The notes beneath the pieces are model-generated. The model was given only the letters and a program-made list of their open reading frames with translations. It had not been told where the DNA came from and searched no databases. This document shows positions 5,696 to 8,585 of a stretch of DNA of 8,585 nt, one piece after another (the stretch's first letter is position 1; each line of letters opens with the position of its first letter). The stretch is from Thermoplasmata archaeon (GTDB lineage: Archaea; Thermoplasmatota; DAOVMN01). Location of the stretch: positions 1 through 8,585 of the forward strand of contig DAOVMN010000073.1 of NCBI GenBank assembly GCA_030630685.1, in the 5' to 3' direction. A program made the position numbers and the translations under genes.

Positions 5696-5887
5696 CTATT
5701 CCCCGCGAAGTCCCCATTCGATGTCTTCCATGACAGCCTTTTTCATCCTCGAATATCGTTTGCTCTCGACGAGCGTACGGATCGCATCACGAATGGCCTC
5801 CGACCTGCTGGCATACCACCCGTCCTCGATCAGGTGATCCAGTTCGTGCAGCAGCCGAGGTGTTATTTTTGCCGTAAGTGCTTCCAT
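5696..5887 (-). CDS. Ribbon-helix-helix (CopG/ParD-like) antitoxin
   Basis: The 63-residue product has MEALTAKITPRLLHELDHLI, the N-terminal beta strand and first helix of an RHH fold, followed by the turn and second helix SRSEAIRDAIRTLVESK (about 28-44). The C-terminal part (RYSRMKKAVMEDIEWGLRGE) would wrap the toxin. RHH antitoxins dimerise, bind a palindromic operator and repress their own operon, relieved or strengthened by toxin ratio. A palindrome lies directly before the start. It is encoded just ahead of the PIN gene, the usual antitoxin-first order. Size is normal for the family. Confidence 0.85.
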   Translation of the reverse strand: MEALTAKITPRLLHELDHLIEDGWYASRSEAIRDAIRTLVESKRYSRMKKAVMEDIEWGLRGE

Positions 5888-5889
5888 AG

Positions 5890-5903
5890 TATCACATGTG
5901 ACA
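5890..5903 (-). promoter_or_regulatory. Palindromic operator candidate for the toxin-antitoxin operon
   Basis: TCACATGTGA (5892-5901) is a perfect ten-base palindrome, extended by T5890/A5903, and ends only a few bases before the antitoxin ATG. RHH antitoxins bind such sites, so a repressor here would block initiation. No clear TATA box was identified upstream. Confidence 0.5.
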
Positions 5904-6089
5904 TACGTTGGAGATATCAGTGTTCGTTTTCCTTCATAAACCTGTCGCTGATCCGGAAGGTATCACCCGCGGGAGAACTGGAGCCTTTCTGTCATGGAAG
6001 CGAATCCGAACCGCCGGAAAACTTTATAGATATGAGATGCATTTACTTCTTTGCTTTGAACATGGGGAGGGTTTGGGAAAAGGGACTCC

Positions 6090-7334
6090 TCACTTCCTCG
6101 AGTCCTTAACCAGTTTCCCGAACCTCTTATTAAACCTGTACACCCTTCCACCCCAGGTGAACTTCTTGAAGAAAAGGGCGGTTATGACATAGTAAAAGCC
6201 CCAGAAATACTGGCTGATCGGGGAAAGCCAGAGATAGGGATAGATGTTCTTCTCATCGATGATCCGTGCGATAATGAAGCGGGAGAGGACGTTGTAGATG
6301 TAACTAACACATAGGAGCCCGCACACGATTCCCATCTCCACCTCAATGACGCCGAAGAGGCCGAGGAAAAAGAGCACGATTGCGATATCGAAGAATACCT
6401 GAAACTGAAGATTCCTAACCCCATGAACGAAAATCTCGCCATGGGAACTTGGATGGGCATAGTGGTTGACAGTGAGCATCCACCTCACCATCTTGTTATT
6501 CATCCCCTCGAGGGAGTCGAATCTCTCCGTCGGTCGGGTTGGGAGGCGGCGGACATTGAAGATGTGGTAGCCATTGTCAATGAGGGTAGAGGCAAGCACA
6601 AGGTCATCGTTGAGCCTCCTTTTCCATTCGTCCGCCACCCCGGCCTTGTGAAAGACATCCTTGAACACTGCCGTGGAGGCACCTGATGCGTAGACAGGAA
6701 GGTCCTGGTGTTTTCTCGTGAAGGATGCTAAAAAGATAGCGGCATTGGAGCTCAAGGAGGAGAATATACCAAGGAAGCCTTCGGGGTCTATGAAGAAGAC
6801 TGCGGTACTGGCGCTAATCTTCTTTCCGCGCACCACCTCTCCCAGGGGATTCACCATCTCCTGGATCCAGTTCATGGGATGGGGGACATCCGAGTCCGTA
6901 AAGAGAAGGACCTCGCCTCCGGACATTTCGATACCCTTGAGTATATTGTGGGATTTGGCAATCGTATTTTCAGAACCCAATGGACCCGCACAGGCATAGC
7001 GGACCTGTTTGGCAGTGCCTTTACCGGATTCATTCGATTCACGGACGAGCTTCCGAGCCACCTCTGCCCCGGGATCATCCTCGTTTTCTGAGGCATAGAT
7101 GACCTCATAGTTGGTGTAATCCTGGATACAGAGAGCTCTGAGGTTTTCTTTCAGGGTTGGGGATGCGTCCTTCACCGGGACGATTACAGAGACAAAATAG
7201 GATTTATCCGGGAACCGCTGGTTATCGATATATCGCTTGACAAAGGGATAATAAAGGAACTGGCTGATCCCCAGAAGTATATGGATCACAACGAAGGCTA
7301 TGAGTGCTTCCTCAAGGGAAAGGTCCGGCAGCAT
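6090..7334 (-). CDS. Membrane glycosyltransferase, GT2/GT21 (ceramide glucosyltransferase-like)
   Basis: The 414-residue protein has an N-terminal membrane helix (about 11-31), a GT-A domain and a hydrophobic C-terminal region with about three helices (313-331, 334-356, 375-390). The nucleotide-binding start is SVIVPVKDASPTLKENL (49-65), ASENEDD is at 81-87, the metal-binding DSD at 147-149, the acceptor/base region NDDLVLAS (242-249) and a KMVRW at 281-285 in place of Q/RxxRW. This order is typical of processive-type and ceramide glucosyltransferase-like (GT21) enzymes that transfer sugar from a nucleotide donor to a lipid at the cytoplasmic membrane face. Donor and acceptor cannot be read from sequence; in archaea a polar lipid or polyprenyl carrier is plausible. 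The start is supported by a promoter 27 bases upstream. Confidence 0.88.
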   Translation of the reverse strand: MLPDLSLEEALIAFVVIHILLGISQFLYYPFVKRYIDNQRFPDKSYFVSVIVPVKDASPTLKENLRALCIQDYTNYEVIYASENEDDPGAEVARKLVRESNESGKGTAKQVRYACAGPLGSENTIAKSHNILKGIEMSGGEVLLFTDSDVPHPMNWIQEMVNPLGEVVRGKKISASTAVFFIDPEGFLGIFSSLSSNAAIFLASFTRKHQDLPVYASGASTAVFKDVFHKAGVADEWKRRLNDDLVLASTLIDNGYHIFNVRRLPTRPTERFDSLEGMNNKMVRWMLTVNHYAHPSSHGEIFVHGVRNLQFQVFFDIAIVLFFLGLFGVIEVEMGIVCGLLCVSYIYNVLSRFIIARIIDEKNIYPYLWLSPISQYFWGFYYVITALFFKKFTWGGRVYRFNKRFGKLVKDSRK

Positions 7335-7356
7335 TGAATAATGGGGTGCATAACCG

Positions 7357-7374
7357 ATTATTATGTGTTTCCTT
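7357..7374 (-). promoter_or_regulatory. BRE/TATA-like promoter for the glycosyltransferase
   Basis: On the minus strand GGAAACA is followed by CATAATAAT (7365 to 7357), centred 27 bases before the ATG at 7334. Spacing fits a leaderless transcript. Confidence 0.45.
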
Positions 7375-7432
7375 CAACAATCTCCAAATCCATGGTCGGG
7401 AAGAGAAAAGCCTGGATAAAATGGGACGAGTG

Positions 7433-7464
7433 AAACAATAAATGAAAACAATAAATAAAAAAAA
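7433..7464 (+). promoter_or_regulatory. AT-rich promoter with a direct repeat for the divergent Trp-rich gene
   Basis: AAACAATAAAT occurs at 7433-7443 and again at 7446-7456, 13 bases apart, followed by AAAAAAAA. The second copy is centred about 25-28 bases before the ATG at 7479 and can act as the TATA box; the first could be a regulator site or an alternative box. A G-rich stretch (GGGAAGGGGG) lies between it and the start and might serve as a weak ribosome site. Confidence 0.5.
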
Positions 7465-7478
7465 GGGAAGGGGGACCC

Positions 7479-8585
7479 ATGACCCTAATTATCCCAGCAG
7501 AAGATTCCCGTTCCGCCACGCATAAAGAGACGCTCCACAGACCCGCAGACATCGGGGAGAGGGTATGGAACCTGAACCTCTCTGAGAGACTGAAAGGCCT
7601 CACCTGGTGGTGGTGGTGGTGGATATTCTTCTTTGACAACCCTGATGATCCGGCACATCCAAGACAGCTCATGGTTCTCTGGAGCACAAAGAACTGCAAG
7701 GGAATCAAGGTCATGGATTTTGAGTGGAAGAAACGAATGGAAATTATCCGGGAGAAAGATCCAGTTACCGGGGAAAAAAGGTTGAGGTTCAACGGGATGA
7801 CCGCGGTCTGGTATTACGATGGTAAGGAGATGTACGACCCATTCATTCTCAAGGAGAGCGATTTCCGGGTCCAATGGAAGAACTCAGGGGAGCTGGTACC
7901 GGATACCATGGATGATCTCAGGTTTTACGGCGGCCCCGGGAATTATTCCGTGCGGATACAGAACCTAAAAAAAGGAATGGATTTTACCTTCAAGCTCAGC
8001 CCCTGGAGCGAGTTCCTTTCCACACCAAGATACGCCTCACGCCACTACATCGGAAGATACGGTTACAACATCCTGCGTTTTTACGGGATGAGGTTAAAAG
8101 GCACCCTCACCACACCAAAAAGCAGAGAGGAATTCAATGGAAGCGCATACTTTCAGAAGGTCATGGTGAACGCCCCAAGCATCCCATGGTACTGGGCTGT
8201 ACTTCAATCCGAGAGAGGGCATTATATTGATTATTTCCGCCCTCACCTCGGTTTCCAGATGTTCCGACGAACAGAAAAGCCGAGGACATGGCTGGACAGG
8301 AACGGTATCTCCCTTTCCAAAGGCATCCTGTTCTACAATCCCGAGACCGATACCCTGCACAGGTTCAAGAACATGACGATCAGGAAGAGCTTCATCCAGG
8401 GACCCAAAGAGGAGTTACCTGTTTTCCATGTCCAGGGCTCCAACACCGAAGGGGAAAGAATTCGAGTATTGCTGGAATCCTATTCCCGGGCATACTGGAG
8501 GTTCGAGCAGAGATTCTGGGGCATCTTCAGGTCCATCCTTTACTACAATGAGTATCCTGTCATTCTCAAGGAGTTCGAGTTCTCA
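7479..8585 (+). CDS. Trp/Tyr-rich protein with six consecutive Trp, possibly CrtC/AttH lipocalin-like; runs off the window
   Basis: From the ATG at 7479 the frame is open for 369 codons to the window edge without a stop, so it is 3'-truncated. No signal peptide is seen. Residues 43-48 are WWWWWW (six TGG codons, 7605-7622), followed by IFFFDNPDDPAHPRQLMVLW. The chain is full of Trp, Tyr and Phe and of beta-strand patterns, e.g. VWYYDGKEMYDPFILKESDF and LKGTLTTP at about 206-213 followed by FNGSAYFQKVMVNAPSIPWY WAVLQ. This layout recalls the CrtC/AttH-type double lipocalin-like fold (carotenoid hydratase and relatives), but I cannot confirm it. The gene is divergent from a lipid-type glycosyltransferase across 144 bases, so a role in lipid or pigment modification is possible. 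Family assignment is low confidence; the reading frame itself is certain. Confidence 0.75.
   Translation, partial: MTLIIPAEDSRSATHKETLHRPADIGERVWNLNLSERLKGLTWWWWWWIFFFDNPDDPAHPRQLMVLWSTKNCKGIKVMDFEWKKRMEIIREKDPVTGEKRLRFNGMTAVWYYDGKEMYDPFILKESDFRVQWKNSGELVPDTMDDLRFYGGPGNYSVRIQNLKKGMDFTFKLSPWSEFLSTPRYASRHYIGRYGYNILRFYGMRLKGTLTTPKSREEFNGSAYFQKVMVNAPSIPWYWAVLQSERGHYIDYFRPHLGFQMFRRTEKPRTWLDRNGISLSKGILFYNPETDTLHRFKNMTIRKSFIQGPKEELPVFHVQGSNTEGERIRVLLESYSRAYWRFEQRFWGIFRSILYYNEYPVILKEFEFS

Noticed and set aside
6423..6999. Plus-strand ORFs opposite the glycosyltransferase
   Set aside because: They lie wholly inside a gene with intact GT-A motifs on the other strand and show no recognisable domain.
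7361..7874. Two minus-strand ORFs with poly-His and poly-Pro runs
   Set aside because: The runs are the antisense readings of the six TGG codons; the plus-strand frame is open for 369 codons and has coherent protein sequence.

Overview
The window looks archaeal, probably a euryarchaeal or Thermoplasmatota-type genome. The evidence is a Get3/ArsA-type ATPase translationally coupled to an archaeal-type radical SAM protein (COG2108-like), BRE/TATA-like boxes about 25-31 bases before several start codons (leaderless transcription), and no clear Shine-Dalgarno sites. The lineage is inferred from gene content only.

Region 1 (1-1091) is a degraded defence-type locus. It holds the C-terminal nuclease half of a YhcG/DUF1016 PD-(D/E)XK protein, a 37-codon ORF that may be the tail of a type I methyltransferase, and the N-terminal piece of a second YhcG/DUF1016 copy ending at an amber codon. 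These are joined by ATGA overlaps. A structured non-coding block with nested inverted repeats follows, flanked by near-identical A-rich 11-12-mers. Region 2 (1092-3495) is a conserved minus-strand operon: Get3-like ATPase with a C-terminal HSP20-like domain, then the radical SAM protein, with a TAATG overlap, an upstream TATA box and a T6 terminator-like tract.

Region 3 (3496-5078) is a patchwork of broken genes. A truncated extracellular-type ORF runs into an array of five short perfect hairpins, then into a sequence matching the 3' end of a group II intron (domains 5 and 6, bulged branch-point A, 3' end ..CTCGAC). An AT-rich two-helix membrane/PH-like gene split by a single-base shift in an A8 tract follows, and then a fragment of a calcium-binding TSP3-repeat protein.

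Region 4 (5173-5887) is a minus-strand toxin-antitoxin pair, an RHH antitoxin then a PIN toxin, with a palindrome at the promoter. Region 5 (6090-8585) has a membrane family 2/21 glycosyltransferase on minus and, divergently on plus, a large Trp/Tyr-rich gene that runs off the window end. That gene contains six consecutive Trp codons and is tentatively compared with CrtC/AttH lipocalin-like proteins.

The most unusual content is the hairpin array joined to the group II intron end, the nested-repeat element after the YhcG remnant, and the Trp6 protein. No complete new multi-gene system can be demonstrated from the sequence alone.
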